Shown here in pieces: positions 1 through 5,474 of a stretch of 8,760 nucleotides of DNA (position 1 is its first letter; every line of letters begins with the position of its first letter). The notes beneath the pieces are model-generated. The model was not told where the DNA came from and searched no databases. It saw only the letters and a list, made by a program, of their open reading frames with translations. This stretch comes from an uncultured Clostridia bacterium (lineage in GTDB: Bacteria; Bacillota; Clostridia; Oscillospirales; Butyricicoccaceae): the NCBI GenBank assembly GCA_910586575.1, contig CAJUJQ010000128.1, positions 1 through 8,760 on the forward strand, in the 5' to 3' direction. Made by a program: the position numbers and the translations under genes.

Positions 1-73
1 CACGTCTCTCTTTCAATGGCTTCCTTTTTCTGGGATTTTTATGAAACTGCCGTGTGGTTTTAGTAAAAAATGC

Positions 74-102
74 TTGACAAACTTGTCTAGTCGCGCTATA
101 AT
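74..102 (+). promoter_or_regulatory. Sigma-70/SigA promoter of the tRNA-Ser gene
   Basis: A perfect -35 box TTGACA (74-79) and a perfect -10 box TATAAT (97-102) are separated by 17 bases, the optimal spacing. Transcription would start near 109, about 25 bases before the mature tRNA, as expected for a stable-RNA promoter of the housekeeping sigma factor. It is the only consensus-quality promoter I found in the window. Confidence 0.93.
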
Positions 103-134
103 AAAGAGGTCATCAAGAGGTAATGGTTCAATAT

Positions 135-225
135 GGAGAGTTGGCTGAGTGGTCGAAGGCGCACGACTGGAAATCGTGTGTGCGTGATGAGCGCACCCAG
201 GGTTCAAATCCCTGACTCTCCGCCA
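135..225 (+). tRNA. tRNA-Ser (anticodon GGA)
   Basis: This is a class II tRNA with a long variable arm. The acceptor stem pairs GGAGAGT (135-141) with ACTCTCC (215-221), followed by discriminator G222 and an encoded CCA (223-225). The anticodon stem CACGA/TCGTG encloses the loop CTGGAAA with anticodon GGA at 169-171, reading UCC and UCU serine codons. The variable arm forms a GTGCG/CGCAC stem, and the T-arm has the usual TTCAAAT loop. It has its own promoter (74-102) and terminator (247-282), so it is an independent unit. tRNA-Ser 3' ends are common integration sites for mobile elements, but no integrase is visible here. Confidence 0.98.
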
Positions 226-246
226 TGTTATCCCAACACTATAGAT

Positions 247-282
247 GCGGCGGGCTAAAATGCCCGCCGCTCTTGGTTTTTT
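247..282 (+). terminator. Intrinsic terminator of tRNA-Ser
   Basis: A perfect 9-base-pair stem GCGGCGGGC (247-255) / GCCCGCCGC (262-270) with a 6-base loop is followed by a T-rich stretch ending in TTTTTT (277-282). It lies 21 bases after the tRNA CCA end and closes that transcription unit. Confidence 0.92.
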
Positions 283-316
283 GGGGATTTTGAAGGCCCG
301 AATTTTTCTGAAATTT

Positions 317-326
317 CTATAGATGC
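317..326 (+). repeat. Second copy of the 10-base direct repeat CTATAGATGC
   Basis: CTATAGATGC occurs at 239-248, immediately downstream of tRNA-Ser and overlapping the start of its terminator, and again here, 78 bases further on. Such a repeat near a tRNA 3' end could mark a recombination product, but 10 bases is short and chance cannot be excluded. Confidence 0.35.
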
Positions 327-338
327 AGAATGGCATTT

Positions 339-367
339 CAGCCGAGCGTCAGGGATTTGAACCCCTG
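339..367 (-). repeat. Degenerate inverted copy of the tRNA-Ser T-arm and 3' end
   Basis: Read on the minus strand, this stretch reproduces the T-arm and 3' end of the tRNA-Ser at 198-225. A 16-base block, GGTTCAAATCCCTGAC, is identical (201-216 versus the complement of 348-363). One G is inserted before it, and four mismatches fall in the acceptor/CCA part. No matching 5' acceptor strand or anticodon arm is recognisable further along the minus strand, so this is not a complete tRNA. It may be a remnant of an old attachment site or a decayed tRNA gene in inverted orientation. Confidence 0.6.
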
Positions 368-471
368 ATTTGCCGGTTTCGCCCTCGTCGGGGCTGGGGA
401 ATCCTACGGTTGCGGCGACACAGGCAGAGGTTTTTCGGAAGGTTTCGGCGGAAAATTATATACGAAGTTTG

Positions 472-523
472 GGGCGCAGTTTTAGTGGCTTTGTACAAGC
501 CACCAGAGACTGCGCCCTTTTTC
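472..523 (+). terminator. Strong two-tier terminator-like hairpin
   Basis: An outer 9-base-pair stem (472-480 GGGCGCAGT with 509-517 ACTGCGCCC) encloses a perfect inner 7-base-pair stem (GTGGCTT with AAGCCAC, loop TGTAC) and is followed by TTTTT (518-522). The T-run is only on the + strand side, so it should stop rightward transcription. No gene precedes it, so it either ends an unrecognised RNA made from about 300-470 or insulates the downstream genes. Confidence 0.75.
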
Positions 524-547
524 TATTTCCTGGCCGGGACGGCGATC

Positions 548-592
548 GGAGGCATCCCATGCTCCTGCTTCGTCAGGGATGCAGAAGCGGGA
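548..592 (+). other. Three mutually overlapping hairpins, possible structured RNA
   Basis: Three helices compete for the same bases. Helix A pairs 548-555 with 559-565 (7 pairs, one bulged G). Helix B pairs GCATCCC (552-558) with GGGATGC (576-582). Helix C pairs 563-571 with 584-592 (9 pairs, one G-U). B and C interleave like a pseudoknot, but the single base joining their 3' arms (583) is probably too short for both to form at full length, so they may be alternatives. The position between two terminators and upstream of the first gene suggests a leader or small RNA. I do not match it to a named riboswitch family. Confidence 0.4.
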
Positions 593-684
593 ATGAAAAT
601 CAATTAGAGAAGTGCATAAAAAATCAGAAAAACATTGTGCAGATTGCGCATTGAAATTTCCGGAACATCAAAATCCATAACTTT

Positions 685-721
685 GCGGAGGCCGTCGATA
701 AAATACGGTCTCCGCTTTTTT
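685..721 (+). terminator. Intrinsic terminator or attenuator ahead of the first gene
   Basis: An 11-base-pair stem (685-695 with 705-715, one G-U pair) with a 9-base loop is followed by TTTTTT (716-721). It sits only 9 bases before the AGGAGG of the gene at 747. This close upstream position is typical either of the end of a preceding non-coding RNA or of a leader attenuator. The sequence CGGAGGC of its 5' arm also occurs at 547-553 and could pair with the 3' arm instead, which would be compatible with a switch but is unproven. Confidence 0.85.
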
Positions 722-746
722 CATTTCCAAAGGAGGTGGCAGCGAA

Positions 747-1088
747 ATGAAAATTCCAGAAAAGATATCGGCGCTCCAAGAGAAGCGGGAGCTGCTGCGC
801 CAGCTGGACGCAAGCCTTCTGGCTCACGCGGCTGCATTGTGCGGCACCCCCAGCGTCGAGCAGGTCTACCGGCTGCAAGGACTTGCGGAAACGCATTTCC
901 AGCTTAAGAACCAGTATCGACTTACTCTGGAGGATGTCGCAAGTCTGCTCTGCTACGCTGATACGCTTGAAGTCGCAGATCAGTGCCACCGGGTGAGCAG
1001 ACCGTCGGAGCTGATTCCGATCAGTGCTCTGCTGGACGAAATGAATGCCGAAATGAGATTCCCGTTGGCTTCCTCGGAAAATCAATAG
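747..1088 (+). CDS. Small unknown protein of mobile-element type (113 aa)
   Basis: The start ATG at 747 is set by an AGGAGG at 731-736, ten bases upstream; the stop is TAG. The first third is rich in charged residues and leucine and probably helical (residues 1-40). The second half contains a segment around residues 61-75 (LEDVASLLCYADTLE) and an acidic tail. This pattern reminds me of uncharacterised small proteins found beside antirestriction-like genes on Clostridia mobile elements, but I cannot name the family and assign no function. It has no signal peptide or membrane segment, so it should be cytoplasmic. A terminator lies just upstream and 177 bases separate it from the next gene, so it may be expressed separately. 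A longer minus-strand frame overlaps it but has no ribosome binding site. Confidence 0.75.
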   Translation: MKIPEKISALQEKRELLRQLDASLLAHAAALCGTPSVEQVYRLQGLAETHFQLKNQYRLTLEDVASLLCYADTLEVADQCHRVSRPSELIPISALLDEMNAEMRFPLASSENQ

Positions 1089-1167
1089 GTACATCCACCG
1101 AAAATTTAAGGAAAATTTTATGCACTTCGATGGTTGAAGTTTCTGGATTGTAAATTTCGGCTGATTT

Positions 1168-1205
1168 AGCGGTAAAATCGACGTGTTTTCGTTAGATTTT
1201 CCGCT
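1168..1205 (+). promoter_or_regulatory. Stem-loop in the leader of the first ArdA-like gene
   Basis: AGCGG (1168-1172) plus AAAATC (1174-1179) pairs with GATTTT (1195-1200) plus CCGCT (1201-1205): 11 pairs with one bulged T and a 15-base loop. No T-run follows, so it is not a terminator. It lies about 60 bases ahead of the start codon at 1266 and could be an operator or an mRNA leader element; its function is unknown. Confidence 0.4.
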
Positions 1206-1265
1206 GGATATCAGAAAACCGCTGTGATATGTTGTGTTTCAACCCAAAAAAGGAGGGGACGACGC

Positions 1266-2036
1266 TTGAAAAAGATATTTGACGTACATGCCGCCAAACC
1301 CGAAAGGCCGTACAATGCGCCGACCGTAGATATCTCATTGCCCGCAGCGCCGTATGAGCTACTGGACGTGCAGGAGCAATTGCGAGCTGCAAACGCATCT
1401 GAGGTCACGGTGCAGATCACCTACAGCCATACGAGCAAATACTTAAATCTTCTGCCGATTGAGCATGGCGGACTGTACGAGGTTAACGCTCTGGCCGAAA
1501 AAATGAGCAGCTTCGAGGACTGGCAGCAAGAAGCCTTTGACGGGCTGGTGAAGGCGGATGCTTTCAAATCGGACAAACCGATTCCCGTTTCAAGACTGAT
1601 TGACTTTGCATACAGCTCCGAGTGCTGCCATGTGCTTAGCAGCATCACGACCCATAAAGAGCTTGGCGAATTCCTTGTCGATAACGAGCTGTGGGGCGAT
1701 ACAGAAGAAATGTCGGAAGAAGTTCTCGCAAAGCTGGACTACACAGCGATAGGCCGCGATGCACGTCTGAGCCAAGGCGGCGTGTTCACCGATAACAGCT
1801 GTGTTGAGCAGCACAGCGAACTGGTGGAAGCTCACAAAACGCTTGACTACACACCGAAGATACCGGATTACGTCATGCTTCTGAAAGTTAGTGTATCCGA
1901 TTATGACGGAGAAATGTCCGCACCGCTTAAACTCCCCGCCACCGGCGAAACGCTGGATAAAGTGTTGGACCAGATTGGTGCAGGCAGCTGGCAGAAACCC
2001 GCTTTGAGTGCATCGACTGCAAAGCCCCTATGCTGA
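1266..2036 (+). CDS. ArdA-type antirestriction-like protein, N-terminal part (frameshifted)
   Basis: The start is TTG at 1266, chosen because AGGAGG at 1251-1256 lies nine bases upstream; an ATG at 1224 lacks a ribosome binding site. The true reading frame covers residues 1-243; after that a 1-base deletion near 1994 adds 13 foreign residues and a TGA. Repaired, the gene would run to 2446 and encode about 393 residues. ArdA-type proteins mimic DNA and inhibit type I restriction enzymes; this long relative has repeated acidic alpha/beta units. The first unit spans about residues 23-137 with the core LYEVNALAEKMSSF (70-83), and a second begins near residue 222 (LKLPATGETLDKVLDQIGA) and continues into the detached part. 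The assignment rests on my recollection of similar element-borne proteins, so the family is fairly likely but the activity is unproven. Confidence 0.75.
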   Translation: MKKIFDVHAAKPERPYNAPTVDISLPAAPYELLDVQEQLRAANASEVTVQITYSHTSKYLNLLPIEHGGLYEVNALAEKMSSFEDWQQEAFDGLVKADAFKSDKPIPVSRLIDFAYSSECCHVLSSITTHKELGEFLVDNELWGDTEEMSEEVLAKLDYTAIGRDARLSQGGVFTDNSCVEQHSELVEAHKTLDYTPKIPDYVMLLKVSVSDYDGEMSAPLKLPATGETLDKVLDQIGAGSWQKPALSASTAKPLC

Positions 2037-2446
2037 GTAAACTGATCGACAACGATGCGGGGATCGCCGAAGTCAATCGGCTTGCCGAGACGCTGTCTCA
2101 AATGCCGCAGAAGCAACTGACCGAATACAAAGCCATTCTGGTAGCGGTGAACCCCAGCGATTTTGACAATCCTGTCCAGCTGGTCGAACGGATGGACGAG
2201 TATCTGGTGTCGCTGCAATATGAAACGCTGGAAGATATCGCACGGGACGAATTAAACTTCATTGTCGATCCGACGTCCGTAGAAGTCATAATCCCGTACC
2301 TCGACTTGGAGGGTTACGGAGCCGCGCTTGTCAAAGGGCTAAACGCCGAGCTGACCGACTACGGTATGGTAGAACGCAAGGATCGGCAACCGGTTCACAC
2401 ACCAGAGGAACAGCCCCAGCAGGGCGGAATGGAGATGATGTGGTGA
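1994..2446 (+). pseudogene. Detached C-terminal part of the first ArdA-like gene
   Basis: From 1994 the frame shifted by one continues the same protein. Adding one G after CAG (1992-1994) gives SWQETRFECIDC and then a second repeat unit with IAEVNRLAETLSQM, which mirrors LYEVNALAEKMSSF of the first unit. This piece ends in TGA at 2444-2446, overlapping the GTG start of the next gene, which is the expected operon spacing for the original full-length gene. An internal ATG at 2030 has no ribosome binding site, so separate translation is unlikely. No slippery heptamer is present at the junction, so a programmed shift is not supported. A mutation or a sequencing or assembly indel explains it. Confidence 0.8.
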
Positions 2447-2949
2447 AGGATTTCAAATACCTGACCGAGCTGCCCGGTACACCGCAGGAGCAGGAATGGA
2501 TGCGTGAGCGGCTTGACGCGTTAAGCGTGAAAGAGAGCATCGTCCTTGCGGCAGCACTGGACGGCGACCCTCCCAGCATGGCCCCTGACGCGATCTACCA
2601 ATTGTGCGCCCTTTCCGATTACAAAATCTGCGGTTATGCAGGGGACTACAAACAGTTGGGTGAATACGCAGCCAACGAGGCCATGTTGCCGAAAGATGTG
2701 CGTCCGCATCTCAACTTGGAAAAGCTGGGACATACATACGCGGAAACCCATCCCGGAAAATTCTGTGAAGGACATTATGTGGAGTTTCCTGAACAGCCTT
2801 CTTCACAGCGATATGATCCGCAAAACGGACAACTGCCCGAAGATACCGACTGGAGCGTCCAAATTGAAAGTATCAACTTCTGCGAGTCCGGAAGGGGTAT
2901 GGATTCGCTTCCCAGATCACCAAGGCGATATGGACAGCAACCCAGATGA
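2440..2949 (+). CDS. ArdA-associated repeat protein, N-terminal part (frameshifted)
   Basis: The start is GTG at 2440, five bases after GGAG (2431-2434) and overlapping the stop of the previous gene, which implies translational coupling; GTG at 2443 is an alternative. The true frame covers about 141 residues. An extra A in the AAA at 2861-2863 then shifts it, adding about 28 foreign residues before the stop at 2949. Repaired, the protein would be about 338 residues and end at 3457. It is acidic and has the same general unit layout as its neighbours, including a QLGEYAANE segment (72-80) comparable to the ELGEFLVDN segment of the preceding protein. I infer it belongs to the same antirestriction-like group, but I recognise no catalytic motif and give no reaction. 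Confidence 0.65.
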   Translation: MVKDFKYLTELPGTPQEQEWMRERLDALSVKESIVLAAALDGDPPSMAPDAIYQLCALSDYKICGYAGDYKQLGEYAANEAMLPKDVRPHLNLEKLGHTYAETHPGKFCEGHYVEFPEQPSSQRYDPQNGQLPEDTDWSVQIESINFCESGRGMDSLPRSPRRYGQQPR

Positions 2950-3457
2950 AATTTCACTGGCGCTGGATGCTTTGAATGCAAAAAGCATTCAGGATTTGAC
3001 TGTGTTGGACACTCGCTGTGTGCTTCCCGGCACATGGAATCTGACGGAGCAATACAGCGACATCGCCGACCTGATGTATGACGCGAATGATTTGGGACTG
3101 GTATTAGAAAGCCAGTGTCAAAGATCAGATTGTTTCAAGGAATTTTTGTGGGCGGCGTTGGAGTATGAAAACTGCCAGGACTTGCACCTTGCGCTGGAAA
3201 TTGCTCGAAATCCGGAATTCTACGATTGGATATCAAGCGGCCGTTTGGAAGAAATCGCGAGAAAGGAATTGAGGGATCAGGGTGTTCCGGAAGAAATCAT
3301 CGGCTTGGATGCGATTGATTTGAAAGCCTACGGGGAAGAAATTTTAGTCCAAAACGGTTATGTGCCGACATCCGATCAAACCGGTTACATTTTCAGCCCT
3401 TCGCGTGATGGAATTTCTGAGGACAGCAGTCCGCAAGCGCCGGAAATGCAAATGTAG
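2864..3457 (+). pseudogene. Detached C-terminal part of the ArdA-associated gene
   Basis: Skipping one A at 2863 restores DWSVQLKVSTSASPEGVWIR and continues for 197 residues to TAG at 3457. This part holds an acidic unit with ISLALDAL, an EYENCQDLHLALEIA helix and a C-terminal QNGYVPTSDQTGYI segment. No ribosome binding site precedes any usable start at the beginning of the piece, so it is probably not translated alone. The indel lies in a short A-run, a place where both replication slippage and long-read base-calling errors occur. After the stop there are 32 bases before the next small gene. Confidence 0.75.
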
Positions 3458-3489
3458 AATAATCAATAAGTTATAATTTGGGAGGAAAG

Positions 3490-3660
3490 ATGTCAAATCA
3501 AAAGCAGAGTTTGAAAGGCCCAAATGCCGTGGCTGACTGTAAAAACTGTCCGTACTCGTCAATCGGTTTTCTGTGCGGCGGCAGAGACGGCGAGTGTATG
3601 AAAACGCGAATGCAGAAAATCAATAATACGCCAAAAAAGGAGGATGGCATCCATGGTTAG
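3490..3660 (+). CDS. Small four-cysteine protein, putative metal-binding (56 aa)
   Basis: The start ATG at 3490 follows GGGAGG (3480-3485); an earlier in-frame TTG at 3478 overlaps that ribosome binding site and is unlikely. The protein has four cysteines spaced CX2C (17, 20), then C29 and C36, in the segment CKNCPYSSIGFLCGG. This pattern fits a small zinc-knuckle or ribbon, although no family is recognised. It is otherwise basic, with no signal peptide or membrane helix. Its last 8 bases overlap the start of the next gene (3653), which implies coupled translation with the ArdA-like protein. It is the only intact gene inside the block of four broken large genes. Confidence 0.75.
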   Translation: MSNQKQSLKGPNAVADCKNCPYSSIGFLCGGRDGECMKTRMQKINNTPKKEDGIHG

Positions 3661-4633
3661 AACGGTACTCAGCAATGCGGAACATCCCGAATACGGCTCC
3701 ATACCGCTAGAGTTTCCGATTCCGGACGAGCAGTACGATCACACGGTCACACAGCTGGAAAAGGTCGGTATCGGCACGGTTCAAAATTCGGACTGCAAAA
3801 TCGATACGCTGAACAGCTGGTACACGGTGTTGAAGCCGCTTGCCGGTCAGGTGGTTAATATAGACGAATTGGACTACCTCGCCAAACGATTGGAAAGCTT
3901 CGACGATTATGAAGCGTCGAAGTTTCAGGCGATGGCAAGCAAATTGCAGCTGTTAAATATACGTGATTTTATTAACTTGACTTTCAGCAGCCAGCAGGTA
4001 ACGGTAATCACCGATTTCAGTGACTTGGAGCAGATCGGACGCAGCCACATTATGACGATTCGCGGCAGTGGGATGCCTGCGGAGGAATATCAGCAAATTG
4101 ACGGCAAAGCAGAAGCGCTGAAACTTCTTCAAAGTAGAAATGGTAGCGTGACCCCATATGGTGTGGTTTACGACAATGAAATGAAGATGGAACCGCTTTA
4201 TGATGGGAAACACTTCCCGCCATATCTGTACGAACCGTGCCAGCTGGCAATCGAAATCCGACCGGCAAACGGCGGCACAGGGGGGAGCGATTACCTGTAC
4301 TTTCCCGCGCCAGATCAGCAGCTCGCGCGGACGCTGGAACGTGCCGGAGCGACCGACGCAGCCGACAGCCGAATGCAGATTACTGTGGATCAGCTCCCGA
4401 AAGCAGTGTCCGAGCAAATCGATTTACAGCAGGAATCTCTGGTCGAACTCAACGAGATGTGCGAGGTCATCGCCAAACTGTCCCCGCAGGAGTGCAATAA
4501 ACTGAATGCCGCCGTGCTAATGGCGCGACCTCGCTACGCCAGCGAAATCCGCCAGCTCGCCGAAAATCTGGAGCAGTTCGAGTTTGTCCCCGATGTTAAA
4601 ACGCCGGAAGAATACGGAAAGTACATGATTTAA
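3653..4633 (+). CDS. ArdA-type antirestriction-like protein, truncated by in-frame TAA
   Basis: The start is ATG at 3653, nine bases after AAGGAGG (3637-3643); an in-frame ATG at 3644 touches that site and is less likely. The product is 326 residues. Two related acidic alpha/beta units are visible. The first is about 20-140, with VVNIDELDYLAKRLESF at 67-83 and an INLTFSSQQVTVITDFSDLE segment. The second is about 215-325, with YFPAPDQQLARTLERAGA, LVELNEMCEVIAKL (263-276) and RQLAENLEQFEFVPDV. This is the layout of long ArdA-like antirestriction proteins on Clostridia elements (DNA mimics against type I restriction), as I remember them. The frame continues past TAA 4631-4633 for 69 more residues, so the protein has lost its C-terminus. 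The two units are complete and partial function is possible. Confidence 0.8.
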   Translation: MVRTVLSNAEHPEYGSIPLEFPIPDEQYDHTVTQLEKVGIGTVQNSDCKIDTLNSWYTVLKPLAGQVVNIDELDYLAKRLESFDDYEASKFQAMASKLQLLNIRDFINLTFSSQQVTVITDFSDLEQIGRSHIMTIRGSGMPAEEYQQIDGKAEALKLLQSRNGSVTPYGVVYDNEMKMEPLYDGKHFPPYLYEPCQLAIEIRPANGGTGGSDYLYFPAPDQQLARTLERAGATDAADSRMQITVDQLPKAVSEQIDLQQESLVELNEMCEVIAKLSPQECNKLNAAVLMARPRYASEIRQLAENLEQFEFVPDVKTPEEYGKYMI

Positions 4634-4843
4634 CAATCTGGACGATTTGAGTACGATCCAAATCTGGAAGATTTCTACGATTTCCAGGGCTACGGCAGGC
4701 AGAAAGTCAGCGTGGAAAACGGTCAATTCAACGAGTATGGCTACATTTCCTATCATTGTATTTTGACACTGGACGAGTTAATGCTCCAAGACCCTGCTGA
4801 GCAATATCAAAAGAAATGGGAGGTATCACATTATGACCTTTGA
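4634..4843 (+). pseudogene. Detached C-terminal tail of the second ArdA-like gene
   Basis: Directly after the TAA at 4631-4633 the same frame stays open for 69 codons (QSGRFEYDPNLEDFYDF, then a GYGRQKV segment and an EYGYISY segment) until TGA 4841-4843, which overlaps the ATG of the next gene (4833). That overlap is the normal coupling arrangement, so the original gene was about 396 residues. The lost codon was most likely CAA (glutamine) or GAA (glutamate), each one base from TAA. I recall similar proteins reading glutamine or glutamate at this place. No start codon with a ribosome binding site exists, so the tail is not expected to be made. Confidence 0.8.
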
Positions 4844-5474
4844 CAAAGCGAGGGTGGACGCGTTACGAAAGCAGTATCCACCGGGAACGCGAATCAAGCT
4901 TGAGCATATGGACGATCCATACCCGGTCGAGCCTGGGACGGGCGGAACCGTTCGGTTCATCGACGACCTCGGTCAAGTTGGAGTGGATTTCGACAACGGA
5001 CGTTCCCTGAGCCTGATTCCGGGCAAGGATACGTTCAGTATCCAGCATCTGAAAACCTTAAACTTTTACATGCCGATGACTGTCACTGCAGACCGCATTG
5101 AAGAGTGGGGCGGCTATGTGGATGACGAGCCGGAACAGCTTACCGATCAGGAATCCATCGACTATGCAGATATCATTCGTGATGCAATTCTGAAAGAACG
5201 TATGCCGGAGGAAGCCGAGCGCGGGCTGATGATTTATCACGATGAAAATGACAGTCTTAACGCAAAAGTTCAATCCTTCCGGTTTGATGTGGATGTGCGG
5301 CAGGGAAAGCTGTGGGGCGTGGCAGAGTGTGAGCTTCGAGAGCCTTTGAACGCCAGCGAAATGAGCGATTTGATTGAGGCCATCGTTGGTCAGGCATCTG
5401 ACGGGTTCGGGGAAGGGTTTGAGCAAAGAGGATTGAAAACACCAGATAACGACACAGTTTATGCCTCCCTTTGA
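4833..5474 (+). CDS. DUF4314-domain protein, truncated by in-frame TGA
   Basis: The ATG at 4833 lies nine bases after GGGAGG (4818-4823) and overlaps the original end of the preceding gene. Residues 15-70 match the DUF4314 pattern: PPGTRIKLEHMDDPYP, a GTGGTV turn, a DDLGQVGVDFDNGRSL strand pair and LIPGKD, probably a small beta-barrel. The middle part (75-200) is acidic and unassigned. The 213-residue product ends at TGA 5472-5474, but the frame stays open for 108 more residues that resemble the usual C-terminus of these proteins, so the intact form was about 322 residues. DUF4314 proteins are common beside antirestriction-like genes on mobile elements; their biochemical role is not known to me. 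Confidence 0.85.
   Translation: MTFDKARVDALRKQYPPGTRIKLEHMDDPYPVEPGTGGTVRFIDDLGQVGVDFDNGRSLSLIPGKDTFSIQHLKTLNFYMPMTVTADRIEEWGGYVDDEPEQLTDQESIDYADIIRDAILKERMPEEAERGLMIYHDENDSLNAKVQSFRFDVDVRQGKLWGVAECELREPLNASEMSDLIEAIVGQASDGFGEGFEQRGLKTPDNDTVYASL

Larger units (their letters stand above)
283..730. other. Non-coding, structure-rich stretch between the tRNA unit and the gene train
   Basis: I see no credible gene here. Open frames exist, but they lack ribosome binding sites and run through tRNA-like and hairpin sequence. What the stretch does hold is an inverted, degenerate copy of the tRNA-Ser 3' end (339-367), a long terminator-like hairpin (472-523), overlapping hairpins (548-592), one arm of a 13-base inverted repeat (609-621) and a second terminator (685-721). 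Two terminators on the same strand with structured sequence between them suggest that at least one non-coding or leader RNA is made from this region. The promoter for such an RNA was not identified. Confidence 0.6.
609..1128. repeat. 13-base inverted repeat flanking the 113-residue gene
   Basis: GAAGTGCATAAAA at 609-621 and its exact complement TTTTATGCACTTC at 1116-1128 bracket the terminator at 685-721 and the gene at 747-1088. Beyond 13 bases the similarity stops. The symmetric placement suggests a mobilised cassette or paired protein-binding sites, but no transposase or target duplication was seen. Confidence 0.5.

Noticed and set aside
135..225. tRNA-Ser 3' end as the proven attachment site of the island
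   Set aside because: No integrase and no second intact copy of the 3' end in direct orientation lie within the window, so this remains only a possibility.
13..336. Minus-strand open frame across the tRNA-Ser gene
   Set aside because: It is the antisense of a functional tRNA, its promoter and its terminator; such frames are spurious.
552..592. A full H-type pseudoknot
   Set aside because: The two helices interleave, but only one base (583) would have to span a 7-pair helix; alternative hairpins are more realistic.
323..654. Two overlapping + strand open frames of 94 codons
   Set aside because: They run through the inverted tRNA remnant and the hairpins, have no ribosome binding site and show no domain-like pattern.
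624..1094. 156-codon minus-strand frame opposite the gene at 747
   Set aside because: It is longer than the sense gene but lacks a ribosome binding site and would have to read through a terminator stem; the sense gene has AGGAGG at the right distance.
1148..1178. TTGTAA and TAAAAT as a promoter for the first ArdA-like gene
   Set aside because: The boxes are imperfect and 19 bases apart; in this AT-rich gap such matches are expected by chance.
1990..2000. Programmed -1 frameshift in the first ArdA-like gene
   Set aside because: No in-frame slippery heptamer and no convincing downstream pseudoknot were seen; a single lost base explains the pattern.
3449..3477. TATAAT at 3472-3477 as a promoter for the small cysteine protein
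   Set aside because: There is no -35 box at a suitable distance and transcription would begin inside the ribosome binding site at 3480-3485.
4631..5474. Recoded stop codons (alternative genetic code)
   Set aside because: TAA, TAG and TGA all end other intact genes in the window (TAA 6215-6217, TAG 7033-7035, TGA 7554-7556), and those genes contain no in-frame stops.
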